Shown: positions 1 through 8,682, counted from the stretch's first letter. The stretch: 44,176 nt of DNA from DATHVR01 sp035461175 (GCA_035461175.1 DATHVR010000050.1:1-44176); one strand, 5' to 3'. A program made the numbers and translations. The notes: generated from the letters alone by a model not told the origin.

Positions 1-92
1 CGCGCTCCAGCGCGCAATTCTGTCGCGAAAACGAGGAACTCGCCCCACCTCTGGTGGCGTCCAAGCGGCGAACCACTCAGGAGGTGGCGACG

Positions 93-1013
93 ATGACAAA
101 GAAACTGGCACTGATACTCGGACTGATGTTGATGGTGGCAGCATGTGCCGGCCAGGAGGTCAACGAGACCTTCGCGACCGTGGCCGGGGAACCTTCGAGC
201 GACGGCGGCGGAGAGCGGGACATGGCCGCCGACACGGCCGCCCCCGAGGGCGAAGGCGTGTCGTTTGCCGATACGGAGAGCCGCAAGGTGATCCACACCG
301 CCTCGATCGCGGTCGAGGCCGAGGACACCCGGGCCGTCTACCGCCGGGTGCAGGACATGGTCGACGAGGCGGACGGGTTCATCCAGTCGGCCCACGTGAG
401 AGACGTGGAGGAGGGCCAGGATCAGCCCAGCATCAACCTCGTGATCCGGATCCCGGCCGACGAGCTCACCACCACCCTCGACGCCATCGGTGCCCTCGGC
501 ACCAGGATCGTGTCCCAGGACCAGGAGGGTCGGGACGTGACCGAGGAGTACGTCGACATCGAGGCCCGCATCGAGAACCTCTCCCTGCTGGAGACCGAGT
601 TACGGGCGCTCCTGGCCGAGGTACGCCAGAACCCGGAGGCGGATCCACAGAAGCTTCTCGAGGTCTTCAACGAGATCAGCCGGGTCCGGGGCGAGATCGA
701 ACAGCTCGAGGGCCGGCGCCAGGTCCTCGACGACCTCACCGAGCTGGCCACGGTCGAGGTCGGAATCACCCCGACTCCGGAGGCGACACCGGTTGTGGCC
801 GAAGGATGGGCTCCACTGGCGGTCGCCCGCCAGGCGGTCCAGGATCTCGTGAGTGCCGCCCAGGGAGTCGCCGACTTCATCATCCGCTTCGGCATCTACG
901 TGCTGCCCCTGCTGCTGGTCTTCGTCGGCATCCCCGCCTTGATGGTGTGGCGGTTCCGGGATCGGTTGAATCTCGGGCGCCGGGCTGCTCGCAACGAGGC
1001 ACCTCAGGCCTGA
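93..1013 (+). CDS. DUF4349-domain lipoprotein
   Basis: About 306 aa. A lipoprotein signal peptide ends in the lipobox VAAC with the lipidated Cys at residue 18. An acidic linker follows, then a DUF4349-like region: a conserved strand (VIHTASIAVEAED), the segment VTEEYVDIEARIENL, and a charged coiled-coil helix rich in E, R and L (about residues 165-220). One transmembrane helix near the C terminus (FGIYVLPLLLVFVG) is followed by a basic tail. The protein is therefore probably anchored at both ends and faces outward. The ATG at 93 is preferred over an upstream in-frame start because AGGAGGTGG lies about 7 bases before it and the signal peptide starts there. DUF4349 proteins have no established biochemical function. 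Confidence 0.8.
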   Translation: MTKKLALILGLMLMVAACAGQEVNETFATVAGEPSSDGGGERDMAADTAAPEGEGVSFADTESRKVIHTASIAVEAEDTRAVYRRVQDMVDEADGFIQSAHVRDVEEGQDQPSINLVIRIPADELTTTLDAIGALGTRIVSQDQEGRDVTEEYVDIEARIENLSLLETELRALLAEVRQNPEADPQKLLEVFNEISRVRGEIEQLEGRRQVLDDLTELATVEVGITPTPEATPVVAEGWAPLAVARQAVQDLVSAAQGVADFIIRFGIYVLPLLLVFVGIPALMVWRFRDRLNLGRRAARNEAPQA

Positions 1014-1030
1014 GGGAAACCCGTGAACGC

Positions 1031-1065
1031 GACGGTCCCGGCCCCCGAGGGGGGCCGGGACCGTC
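1031..1065. terminator. bidirectional hairpin terminator
   Basis: A perfect 16-bp inverted repeat (1031-1046 with 1050-1065) with a 3-base loop sits between two convergent genes, the DUF4349 lipoprotein and potD. The stem is very GC-rich. There is no long T run on either side, so termination efficiency is inferred from stem strength and position. Confidence 0.8.
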
Positions 1066-1084
1066 ATCCGTCGGAGAGGCCGGC

Positions 1085-2239
1085 TCAGCCGCCCTTGGCG
1101 ATGTTGAAGTAGTCCGTGAAAAGGATCTCTTCGTCGCCGGTGTCCTCGATCGCCTCCAGCTTCTCGAAGGTGGCGTCATCCGGGTAGATGGCGGTGTCCT
1201 CGAGGATCTCGGGCAGGATGGACTCTTCCGCCGCCTGATTCGGGCTGGCGTAATAGGTCCAGTTGGTCAACTGGGCACCGTTCTCGGCGTCCATGATGTA
1301 GTTGATGAACGTGTGGGCCGTGCAGGGATGGTCGGCATTGGCCGGGATGGCCATGTTGTCGGTCCACAGCGTGGCCCCCTCCTCGGGGATTACGTAGGCA
1401 TAATTGTCCGGGTTCTCGACCTCGAAGAAGACGGCGAAGTAGTTGCCCGAGTAGCCATGCGACACGGCCACCTCGCCGTTGACCAGGTTGTCCGTGTACT
1501 GATCAGAATCGAACGTGGTCACGTTGGCGGCCCGAATCAGGTCGGCCGCCTCCTGCAGAGCCTCCTCGGAGGTCTCGTTCAGGCCATAGCCAAGGTACTT
1601 GAGGGCGGCGCCAATGGTCTCCCGCGGGTCGTTGAGCAGCGAGACTCCGTTGGGGTAGCCGGCGGTCAGATCCGGGTCGAAGACCAGGGCCCAGCTGGGC
1701 TCGAAGTCCTCGCCAACCACGGAGATGTCGACGCCCAGCCCGGTGGTGCCCCACTGGTAGGCGACCGAGTAGGCGCCGTCGGGGTCGTAGGGGAGGTTGA
1801 CGAACTGATCGCCCAGGTTCTCGACGTTGGGAACGGCATCCATCGCCAGCGGCAGCAGCAATCCCTCTTCGATCATGATGTTGACCATGTAGTCCGAGGG
1901 CACGATCAGGTCGTAGACCACGCCGGCCTGGATCTGGGCCAGCATCGTCTCGTTGGAGTCGTAGAACGTCTCAACAACGTCGACCCCGTACTGCTCCTCG
2001 AACGCCGTGATCAGGTCCGGATCCATGTACTCGGACCAGTTGTAGAAGTTGAGGTCGCCATCGGTCTCGTCCAGGGCGCACTCGGCGCCCTCGCCCATCG
2101 TCGTTTCCGTGCTTCCGCCGCCGGGAGCGGTGGTGTCCGTCCCGCCGTCGGTGGTATCGGGGGTGGTGTCATCCCCGCAGGCAGCCAGGGTCATCGCCAG
2201 GGCGACAACCAGGGCCAGCCACTTTGATCGTTGTCTCAT
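1085..2239 (-). CDS. potD: Spermidine/putrescine ABC transporter substrate-binding lipoprotein
   Basis: About 384 aa. The signal peptide ends in LAAC (Cys21), so this is a lipid-anchored extracytoplasmic solute-binding protein. A Thr/Gly/Asp-rich linker precedes a PotD/PotF-type binding fold that begins LNFYNWSEYMDPDLI. Family-typical segments include YDLIVPSDYMV, YQWGTTGLGVD, and SHGYSGNY followed by the C-terminal lobe. Start: the ATG at 2239 follows GGAGAAGGAAAT. It is the last gene of the amidohydrolase-potABC-potD operon, 17 bases after potC. Polyamine specificity is inferred from the family and operon; related binding proteins for other cationic amines cannot be excluded. Confidence 0.88.
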   Translation of the reverse strand: MRQRSKWLALVVALAMTLAACGDDTTPDTTDGGTDTTAPGGGSTETTMGEGAECALDETDGDLNFYNWSEYMDPDLITAFEEQYGVDVVETFYDSNETMLAQIQAGVVYDLIVPSDYMVNIMIEEGLLLPLAMDAVPNVENLGDQFVNLPYDPDGAYSVAYQWGTTGLGVDISVVGEDFEPSWALVFDPDLTAGYPNGVSLLNDPRETIGAALKYLGYGLNETSEEALQEAADLIRAANVTTFDSDQYTDNLVNGEVAVSHGYSGNYFAVFFEVENPDNYAYVIPEEGATLWTDNMAIPANADHPCTAHTFINYIMDAENGAQLTNWTYYASPNQAAEESILPEILEDTAIYPDDATFEKLEAIEDTGDEEILFTDYFNIAKGG

Positions 2240-2256
2240 ATTTCCTTCTCCTTGGG

Positions 2257-3105
2257 TTACGTGATCGGCGACGAGCCATTGCTCCCGGAACGGCGCTGGA
2301 TACCCAGCGAAATGCCCACGAGGAGGACGGACGCCACCAACATAGTGGTCGAGACGGCGTTGATGAGCGGGCTCACCTCGCGCCGGACCAGACCGAAGAC
2401 ATACACGGGCAGTGTCGTCGATCCCGGACCGGTAACGAAGCTGGTGACCACGACGTCGTCCAGCGACAGGGTCAGGGCCAGCAACGCTCCCCCCGCCACC
2501 CCGGGCATGATCAGGGGCAGGGTGACCCGCCGGAAGGTCTGCCACTTGTTGGCATAGAGATCGGCGGCCGCCTCGTCGAGGAAAGGGTCCATTCCCGCCA
2601 GGCGCGCCCGGACGACCACCGCCACGTAGGAGATGTTGAAGGCGATGTGGGCGAGCGAGATGGACCCGAGGCCGAGATTGAGGCGGATCCCGGTGACCGA
2701 GGCCAGCAGGTCGAAGGCCTGGACGAAGAAGAGCAACATCATCACCGCCATCGTCACGTCGGGGATGATGATCGGCAGGTACAGGAGTCCGTCCATGGTG
2801 CGCTGAGTGCGGAATCGGTAGCGCTCCATCGAGATGGCGGCAGCGGTGCCCAGCACCACCGACACCGCGGTCGAGATCAGCGCCACGATGGCGGTGTTGC
2901 GGATGGAGCGGAGCACGTCGTCGTTCTGGAGCATCTCGCCGTACCAGCGAAAGGAGGGCTCCGTCCAGACTCCGACCCGGGAGTTGTCGTTGAACGAGAA
3001 GATTGCCAGCACCACGATCGGGGTGTAGAAGAAGGCGTACACCAGCCACCCGTTGGCCGCCAGCAGCCGGTCGACGAGGGGGCGGGGGGAGGTGACGTCG
3101 TTCAC
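2257..3105 (-). CDS. potC: Spermidine/putrescine ABC transporter permease (PotC type)
   Basis: About 282 aa integral membrane protein with roughly six transmembrane helices, starting around AFFYTPIVVLAIFSFND. The cytoplasmic EAA loop that contacts the ATPase is clear: EAAADLYANKWQTFRRVTLPL. The short N terminus and the FSFNDN segment after helix 1 are typical of the PotC half. It starts with GTG at 3105, overlapping the potB stop in a 4-base GTGA, which implies translational coupling. It forms the channel together with PotB. Confidence 0.88.
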   Translation of the reverse strand: MNDVTSPRPLVDRLLAANGWLVYAFFYTPIVVLAIFSFNDNSRVGVWTEPSFRWYGEMLQNDDVLRSIRNTAIVALISTAVSVVLGTAAAISMERYRFRTQRTMDGLLYLPIIIPDVTMAVMMLLFFVQAFDLLASVTGIRLNLGLGSISLAHIAFNISYVAVVVRARLAGMDPFLDEAAADLYANKWQTFRRVTLPLIMPGVAGGALLALTLSLDDVVVTSFVTGPGSTTLPVYVFGLVRREVSPLINAVSTTMLVASVLLVGISLGIQRRSGSNGSSPIT

Positions 3106-3974
3106 AGCGTCCGGCCTCCCTTGCGGAAGTAGATCACGGTGGCGACCAGCATCACGATCATGACACTGACCGAGAGCGCCGACCCGAAGGGCCAGTTGCG
3201 GGCCTGGAGGAACTGGCTGACGATGTAGTCGCCCAGGTAAGGGGGCGATCCCCCGCCCAGGATGGCGGGAGTGACGTAGGCGCCCAGGGCGGGGATGAAG
3301 ACCAGCACCGACCCGGCGATGACGCCCGGCATCGACAGCGGGAGTGTCACCTTGCGGAAGGCGGCCCATCCGCCCGCATACAGGTCGCGGGCCGCCTCCA
3401 CCAAGCTCCAGTCCATCCGTTCCAGTGTGGCGTACAAGGGCAGGATCATGAACGGCATGTAGCCGTACACGAGGCCGATCAGCACGGCCGAGATGCTGAA
3501 GAGGATTCGCACCGGTTCGCCCCCCAGCGCCTGGCTGAGCAGCGACAGCGGCCCGTCGGAGCCCATCAGGAACTTCATCGCGTAGGTGCGGACCAGGAAG
3601 TTGGACCAGAAGGGGATCATGACCAGAACCAGCAGCACCGCCCGCATCCGGGCGCTGCGGGTGGCGATCCAGTAGGCGAAGGGGTAGCTGAGGACGAGGC
3701 TGATGATCGTGGTCACCGCCGCCAGCCCCAGCGAGCGCATAAAGACCTCGGCCGGTGTCGACGAGAAGACACGGATCCACGAGTCCAGGTTCCAGTCGGC
3801 CAGGGCGGTGGACCCGGTCCGGGTCCGGGTCGCGAATGAGTACACGACCACGATCAGCAGCGGGATGGCAAAGAACAGGATCAGATAGCCGTAGGCGGGC
3901 AGTCCGATCAGGAATCCCCGCCGGCTCTCGGCCTTGGCCGCCTTTGCCTCCAGCCGGGATCCCGCCGTCGCCAT
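3102..3974 (-). CDS. potB: Spermidine/putrescine ABC transporter permease (PotB type)
   Basis: 290 aa, with a charged N-terminal tail followed by about six transmembrane helices. The EAA motif is EAARDLYAGGWAAFRKVTLPL. The segment PFWSNFLVRTYA is characteristic of PotB-like permeases. The ATG at 3974 shares its A with the potA stop codon (TGATG). It pairs with PotC in the inner membrane. Confidence 0.9.
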   Translation of the reverse strand: MATAGSRLEAKAAKAESRRGFLIGLPAYGYLILFFAIPLLIVVVYSFATRTRTGSTALADWNLDSWIRVFSSTPAEVFMRSLGLAAVTTIISLVLSYPFAYWIATRSARMRAVLLVLVMIPFWSNFLVRTYAMKFLMGSDGPLSLLSQALGGEPVRILFSISAVLIGLVYGYMPFMILPLYATLERMDWSLVEAARDLYAGGWAAFRKVTLPLSMPGVIAGSVLVFIPALGAYVTPAILGGGSPPYLGDYIVSQFLQARNWPFGSALSVSVMIVMLVATVIYFRKGGRTL

Positions 3975-5041
3975 CAGTCGCTCAGCACGCTGGTCGAGGC
4001 CGGGTCCCAGGCAACGATCGTCTCTTCGCCGAGTTCATAGGTCTCGACGCCGGGGCGGTTCTCCTCTTTCACCTCGAGGGGATGTCCCAGTCCCACGTCG
4101 ACGTCGTAGTAGAAGGCGTCACCGTAGTACATGCGGCGTGAGACCCGGCCCGGGAGCCGGAGATGGCCGCCGGGGATCTCCTCGTCGGGGTCGTAGAGCT
4201 CGAGGCGTTCCGGCCGGAGGGCAAGGGTGAGATTGCTCTCGGAGGACCTTCCCGTCGCCAGGGCCAGTTCTACCCCACTACTCAGCCTCACCCCACTCCC
4301 GGTGGAGCGGACATCGACCAGGTTGATGTCGCCGATGAACCCGGCCACGAAGCGGGAGGCGGGATGCTCGTAGATCGAGGCGGGGTCCCCGACCTGGAGG
4401 AGGCGTCCCTTGTCCATCACCCCGATTCGGTCGGACATGGTCAGGGCCTCTTCCTGGTCATGGGTGACGTAGATGAACGTGATCCCGACTCGCTCCTGGA
4501 GGTCCTTCAGCTCGACCTGCATGTTCTGGCGCAGCTTCAGGTCGAGAGCACCGAGCGGCTCATCCAGCAACAACACCTCCGGCTCGTTGACGAGGGCGCG
4601 GGCCAGGGCAACCCGCTGGCGCATCCCCCCCGACAACTGGTTGGGACGGGCGTTGGAGCGGTCCTTGAGCATCACCTGGTCGAGCACCCGATCGACCCGG
4701 GTGGTTATCTCGTTGGCCGGGACCTTGCGCATCTGCAGGCCGAAAGCGACGTTTTCGGCCACGTTCATGTGCGGGAAGAGGGCATACGACTGGAAAACCG
4801 TGTTGACCGGGCGTTCGTTGGCGGGGAGCAATCCCATCTCCTTGCCGTGGATCCGCAGTGATCCCTCGGTGGGGTATTCGAAACCGGCGATCATGCGCAG
4901 GGTGGTGGTCTTGCCACATCCCGACGGGCCGAGCAGTGAGAAGAACTCGCCGTCCCCGACCGCCAGGTCGATCTCTTCGACCGCCACCACCTCGCCGAAG
5001 CGCTTGGTAACCCCCACGAGTTCGACCGCCGGCTGCGTCAC
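3974..5041 (-). CDS. potA: Spermidine/putrescine ABC transporter ATP-binding protein
   Basis: 355 aa cytoplasmic ABC ATPase. Walker A GPSGCGKTT is at residues 38-46, the Q-loop is FQSYALFPH, the signature LSGGM is at about 136, Walker B VLLLDE at about 156, and the H-loop is VTHDQ. A C-terminal TOBE-like domain (about 240-355) is present, as in PotA/MalK-type importers. It starts with GTG at 5041 in a 4-base overlap with the upstream amidohydrolase stop. It energises uptake through PotB/PotC. Confidence 0.92.
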   Translation of the reverse strand: MTQPAVELVGVTKRFGEVVAVEEIDLAVGDGEFFSLLGPSGCGKTTTLRMIAGFEYPTEGSLRIHGKEMGLLPANERPVNTVFQSYALFPHMNVAENVAFGLQMRKVPANEITTRVDRVLDQVMLKDRSNARPNQLSGGMRQRVALARALVNEPEVLLLDEPLGALDLKLRQNMQVELKDLQERVGITFIYVTHDQEEALTMSDRIGVMDKGRLLQVGDPASIYEHPASRFVAGFIGDINLVDVRSTGSGVRLSSGVELALATGRSSESNLTLALRPERLELYDPDEEIPGGHLRLPGRVSRRMYYGDAFYYDVDVGLGHPLEVKEENRPGVETYELGEETIVAWDPASTSVLSD

Positions 5042-6642
5042 CCAGCCTCCTTTCGGTGCACGACCCGACCGCGGGCGAGCACCAAGTCCACGTGCGTTTC
5101 GTCGAAGGAGCCGCCGACGAACGGATCCCGATCCAGTACCACGAGGTCGGCCACATTACCCACCGAAACCGTTCCCCGAGTCCGATCGTCGTGGTTGTGC
5201 CACGCCGAGCCTGCCGTATAGGCGCCGAGGGCAGTCACCGGGTCGATCCGCTCCTCGGGCCCAAGCGGCTCGTACTCGGTGTCGCCGACCGGGAGCCGGG
5301 TGGTGGCGACGTGGACCTGGGCCATGACATCACAGGTGGAGACCGACCAGTCCGACCCCCCTGCCAGCATCGCCCCGGCCCGTACCAGGCTCCCGAACGG
5401 GTACTGCCACCCCGAGCGCTCCAGGCCCAGGTAGGGCTGGGTGAGCCCGGCCTGGTAGCCATCCTCACAGGCCCAGAAAGGTTGGGCGTTGGCCATCACC
5501 CCCAGGCGATGGAAGCGAGGGATGTCGGTGGGGTGCACCACCTGGATGTGGGAGATGCTGTGACGCATGCCCGACCATCCGTTCTCGATCCGGGCCGCTT
5601 CGACGGCATCGAGGGCATTGCGGACCGCGGCGTCTCCGATGGCGTGGAAATGGCACTGGAACCCGGCGGCGTCGAGGCGGGTCACTGCCTGTTTCACGAC
5701 GTCGGGTTCGATCATGTCGATGCCGGTGCCGCCGACGATGTCGTAGGGCTCGAGCATGGCGGCGGTGAAGTTCTCCACGACCCCATCGAGCATCAACTTG
5801 ACGGCGTGAGGCCGATAGCCCGGGGCGGCCTGGGCCCGCCACTCCTCCAGGCGCTCGATCTGGTCGAGGCCCAGGCAGCGGTCCCACCACAGGGCGCCGA
5901 CCACCGATCCGACCAGGTCCCCCCGCTCGGCGAGGCGCCGGTAGGCACGGTGCAGAGGCTCTTCCACCCAGGCGTCCAACCAGCCGGTGATTCCGAACTC
6001 GAGCAGATGCTGCTGCCCCCGCACCAGCGCCGCTTCCACCTCGTCGTCGGTCTCGGACGGCATCGCCGCCTCGATCAGCGCCATGGCTCCCTCGTGAAGC
6101 GTGCCCTGGGGCGAGCCGTCCTGGAGCCGCTCGACCCGACCGTCGTCGGGGTCGGCGGTGGCGGCGGTGACCCCTGCCCGGGCCAGGGCGACCGAGTTCG
6201 CCCACCCTCCGTGCCCGTCGCGGTTGGTCAGGAAGGCGGGACGGTCGGGAACCAGATCGTCGAGCAGCGCGGCGGGCGGGCAGGCATCGGGGAACCAATC
6301 CTGGGACCAACCCCCTCCGGTGATCCACTCCCGATCCGGGTGTCGGCCGGCGTAATCGGCGATCACCCTCCGGGCCTCGTCAAGGTCGGTGGCGTCCAGC
6401 AGATTGCAGGTGAGGAGCTTGGCCCCGCCGTGATGAGGATGGACGTGGGCGTCGGTGAAACCCGGAGTCAGCAGGCGTCCTTCGAGATCGACGACCTCCG
6501 CTCCGGCCACGTACTCGGCAACATCGCGCTCGTCGCCGACCCCCACGATTCGCTCCCTCTCGACGGCCACCGCCCGGGCCCACGAGCGGGCCGCATCGGC
6601 GGTGAATACTTTTCCATTCGAGAAGACGATCCGTTCGGCCAC
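5038..6642 (-). CDS. Amidohydrolase family 3 (YtcJ-like) metal-dependent hydrolase
   Basis: About 534 aa. The N-terminal beta sandwich is followed by the metal-binding HxH in TDAHVHPHHGG (His66, His68). Later comes the conserved segment HFHAIGDAAV and the closing GSDWSVSTCDV, typical of the YtcJ/amidohydrolase_3 family. Known members hydrolyse amide or imide bonds; the substrate here is unknown. As the first gene of the pot operon it may act on an imported amine derivative, for example an acylated polyamine, but that is context inference only. Start: GTG at 6642, chosen because a TACAGT -10 box lies exactly 6 bases upstream; no Shine-Dalgarno is seen. Confidence 0.82.
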   Translation of the reverse strand: MAERIVFSNGKVFTADAARSWARAVAVERERIVGVGDERDVAEYVAGAEVVDLEGRLLTPGFTDAHVHPHHGGAKLLTCNLLDATDLDEARRVIADYAGRHPDREWITGGGWSQDWFPDACPPAALLDDLVPDRPAFLTNRDGHGGWANSVALARAGVTAATADPDDGRVERLQDGSPQGTLHEGAMALIEAAMPSETDDEVEAALVRGQQHLLEFGITGWLDAWVEEPLHRAYRRLAERGDLVGSVVGALWWDRCLGLDQIERLEEWRAQAAPGYRPHAVKLMLDGVVENFTAAMLEPYDIVGGTGIDMIEPDVVKQAVTRLDAAGFQCHFHAIGDAAVRNALDAVEAARIENGWSGMRHSISHIQVVHPTDIPRFHRLGVMANAQPFWACEDGYQAGLTQPYLGLERSGWQYPFGSLVRAGAMLAGGSDWSVSTCDVMAQVHVATTRLPVGDTEYEPLGPEERIDPVTALGAYTAGSAWHNHDDRTRGTVSVGNVADLVVLDRDPFVGGSFDETHVDLVLARGRVVHRKEAG

Positions 6643-6648
6643 GCCGGC

Positions 6649-6654
6649 ACTGTA
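6649..6654 (-). promoter_or_regulatory. -10 box (TACAGT) of the amidohydrolase-pot operon
   Basis: TACAGT on the minus strand lies 6 bases before the GTG at 6642, so transcription would begin at or next to the start codon. It is back-to-back with the -10 box of the divergent aminotransferase. Confidence 0.5.
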
Positions 6655-6666
6655 TAGCCGGTCGCC

Positions 6667-6672
6667 TATCCT
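6667..6672 (+). promoter_or_regulatory. -10 box (TATCCT) of the aminotransferase gene
   Basis: TATCCT lies 7 bases before the ATG at 6680, with no Shine-Dalgarno between, which predicts a leaderless mRNA. The two divergent -10 boxes are only 12 bases apart, so shared regulation is plausible. Confidence 0.5.
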
Positions 6673-6679
6673 CGACGCC

Positions 6680-7912
6680 ATGAGCGCGTTCTGGCACCCC
6701 TTCGCCGACATGCATGTCGTGCAGGACTCCCCCTTCATCATCGACCGGGCCGAGGGGGTGCACGTCTTCGACGAAGACGGCAACCCGTACCTCGACGCCG
6801 CCGCCGGACTCTGGTACGCCAACATCGGCTACGGACGCCAGGAGGTCATCGAGGCGGTCCACCGTCAGATGAACCAGCTCCCGGCCTTCCACTGCTTCAT
6901 CGACTACGCCACCCGCCCACCCATCGAGCTGGCCGAGCGAATCGCCGCCGTCTCCCCGGATCCGGGGTCCAAGGTCTTTTTCGGTCTGGGCGGCTCGGAT
7001 GCCATCGACACCGCTGCCAAGCTGTCCCGCCGCTACTTCGCCGCCATCGGCCAGCCCGAGCGCACCGTCTTCATCGCCCGGGAGTGGGCCTATCACGGCA
7101 TGAACACCTATGGCACCTCACTCGGGGGAATGGAGCCCAACCGCTTCGGCTACGGAGAGCTGGTCGGCGACGTGGTCTTCGTCCCCTACGACGACGCCGA
7201 GGCGGTCGAAAAGGCCATCGATCATGCCGGACCCGAGCGCATCGCCGGCATCTTCGTCGAGCCGGTGGTGGGTGCGGGCGGAGTACGCCCCGTGCCGGAG
7301 TCGTATCTGAAGCGGGTGCGGGAGGCCGTCCGCGCCGCCGGCGGCCTCTACATCTCCGACGAGGTGATCACCGGCTTCGGTCGGGCCGGCGACTGGTTCG
7401 CCGCCAAGCGGTTCGACCTCCAGCCGGACATGATCACCTTCGCCAAGGGAGTCACCTGCGGGTACCTCCCCCTGGGCGGAGTGGTGGTCGCATCGCACAT
7501 CGCCGCCCCCTTCTTCGACCAGGCCGGGAACATCTTCCGGCACGGCTACACCTACTCGGGCCACGCCGCCTCCTGCGCGGCCGGTCTGGCGGTGATGGAC
7601 ATCATCGAGAACGAAGGGATCCTCCAGCGGGCGATGGAACTCGAAGCGGAGATCCCGGCCGCCCTGGCCCCGCTCACCGACTTCGATTTCGTCACCGAGA
7701 TCCGGGCCGGGGTGGGCGCCTTGGCTGCCATCCAGCTGCAAACCGGCGACGACACCCTCGCCTCCCGGGCCGCCATTTCCTGCCGCCAGGCGGGTGTGCT
7801 CACCCGGGCGGTGGGTGGGGGCGGCCTCCAGGTGTCCCCCCCGCTGGTCATGACCCCCGAACAGGTCGATGAGATGGCGGAGCGCTTCCACACCGGCCTG
7901 GCAGCCCTATAG
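6680..7912 (+). CDS. Class III PLP-dependent aminotransferase (omega-aminotransferase type)
   Basis: 410 aa. It has the class III layout: N-terminal FWHPFADM and LDAAAGLWYANIGYG, the phosphate-binding GGSDAIDTA, the cofactor Asp in SDEVITGFGRAG (about Asp227), and the Schiff-base Lys in MITFAKGVTCGYLPLGG (about Lys256). The family transfers amino groups from omega-amines such as putrescine, GABA or beta-alanine to a keto acid. Its divergence from the polyamine importer operon favours an amine or polyamine donor, but sequence alone does not fix the substrate. The long in-frame extension upstream of 6680 is antisense to the amidohydrolase and is rejected. Confidence 0.85.
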   Translation: MSAFWHPFADMHVVQDSPFIIDRAEGVHVFDEDGNPYLDAAAGLWYANIGYGRQEVIEAVHRQMNQLPAFHCFIDYATRPPIELAERIAAVSPDPGSKVFFGLGGSDAIDTAAKLSRRYFAAIGQPERTVFIAREWAYHGMNTYGTSLGGMEPNRFGYGELVGDVVFVPYDDAEAVEKAIDHAGPERIAGIFVEPVVGAGGVRPVPESYLKRVREAVRAAGGLYISDEVITGFGRAGDWFAAKRFDLQPDMITFAKGVTCGYLPLGGVVVASHIAAPFFDQAGNIFRHGYTYSGHAASCAAGLAVMDIIENEGILQRAMELEAEIPAALAPLTDFDFVTEIRAGVGALAAIQLQTGDDTLASRAAISCRQAGVLTRAVGGGGLQVSPPLVMTPEQVDEMAERFHTGLAAL

Positions 7913-7914
7913 AT

Positions 7915-7962
7915 CCCGCCCCCCGACCCGCCTCTAGGCCCGCCCCCCGCCCCGCCTGTAGG
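7915..7962 (+). repeat. two tandem 24-bp repeats carrying TAG(G) boxes
   Basis: Positions 7915-7938 and 7939-7962 are adjacent copies of a C-rich 24-mer that differ at two bases and end CTCTAGG and CTGTAGG. The second copy places TGTAGGCT about 20 bases before the Shine-Dalgarno of the next gene, so it may carry that gene's -10 box. Confidence 0.7.
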
Positions 7963-7987
7963 CTCGCTTCCGACCGAAGGAGACAAG

Positions 7988-8290
7988 ATGACGACATCCG
8001 CCTATCCCGAAGCCAGCCAGGCCACCAGCGCTCTGATCTGGAGCATCGTCGGCCTGGTCTGCTGCGGGCCTGCGGCCATCGTCGGCTACGTCCAGGGCCG
8101 CAACGAACTCGAAGCGATCGCCGCCGGCACTCGCGATCCGGTCAACCAGGGCACGGCCAACGCCGCCCGCATCATCGCCATTATCGTCGGGGTCCTCTAC
8201 GCGATCGGCATCATCGCCTTCTTCGGTCTGCTCCTCCTCGGGGGCGGTCTGGCCTTCCTGGGCGAACTGGGCGAGACCGCCAACTTCTGA
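7988..8290 (+). CDS. Small DUF4190-like membrane protein
   Basis: 100 aa. Two hydrophobic helices flank a short loop with the pattern GYVQGRNELEAIAAGTRDPVNQGTANAARI. This matches the DUF4190 arrangement, in which the soluble loop holds a conserved G(R/K)xxxxxI motif and the second helix starts with ARI. The first helix contains a CCGP turn. The ATG is preceded by AAGGAGA with good spacing. The function of the family is unknown. It is followed after 2 bases by the DUF2752 gene, so the two are probably co-transcribed. Confidence 0.75.
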   Translation: MTTSAYPEASQATSALIWSIVGLVCCGPAAIVGYVQGRNELEAIAAGTRDPVNQGTANAARIIAIIVGVLYAIGIIAFFGLLLLGGGLAFLGELGETANF

Positions 8291-8292
8291 TC

Positions 8293-8682
8293 GTGCAGGC
8301 ACAGCGACCGGCCGCGATCCTTCCCTGGGTGGCCCTGCCTGTCGTCGGGGTGGCGGGCCTGGCCACCCTCCCGATCGGGATCGCCCCCACCCTGTGCCCC
8401 TTCGCCCTCGTCACCGGTACCGCCTGCCCCGGGTGCGGGCTGACCCGGGCGGCGGCCGCCCTGGTCCAGGGCGACATCGGCACCGCCATGGCCTTCCATC
8501 CGCTAGTCATCCTCGTCGCGGTCTGGGCCCTGGGTTGGTGGATCACCGGATTCGCCCGCCGCCGCGGACGGGGCTCACTGCTCGATGGTGTCCTCGTCAA
8601 CCGCATGCTCGTCGCCACCGCGATGGTATTCGTCCTCACCTGGTTGGTGCGCCTCGCCACCGGCAGTCTTCCCCCGGTCTGA
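8293..8682 (+). CDS. DUF2752-domain membrane protein
   Basis: 129 aa, GTG start 2 bases after the preceding stop. The family core CPFALVTGTACPGCGLTRA is present, followed by the amphipathic segment and FHPLVILVA. Three transmembrane helices are predicted by eye. The CP(x)nCPGCGLTRA motif is diagnostic of DUF2752, a widespread small membrane family of unknown role. Its 3' end overlaps the convergent gene at 8575-9492 by 108 bp, which is unusually long for two real genes. Confidence 0.8.
   Translation: MQAQRPAAILPWVALPVVGVAGLATLPIGIAPTLCPFALVTGTACPGCGLTRAAAALVQGDIGTAMAFHPLVILVAVWALGWWITGFARRRGRGSLLDGVLVNRMLVATAMVFVLTWLVRLATGSLPPV

Noticed and set aside
143..2227. 694-residue open frame on the plus strand across the DUF4349 gene and antisense to potD
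   Set aside because: Arg/Gly/Pro-rich composition typical of a wrong frame in GC-rich DNA; real genes with clear families occupy the other frames.
5056..6657. 533-residue open frame on the plus strand
   Set aside because: Antisense to the amidohydrolase gene, whose family motifs are unambiguous.
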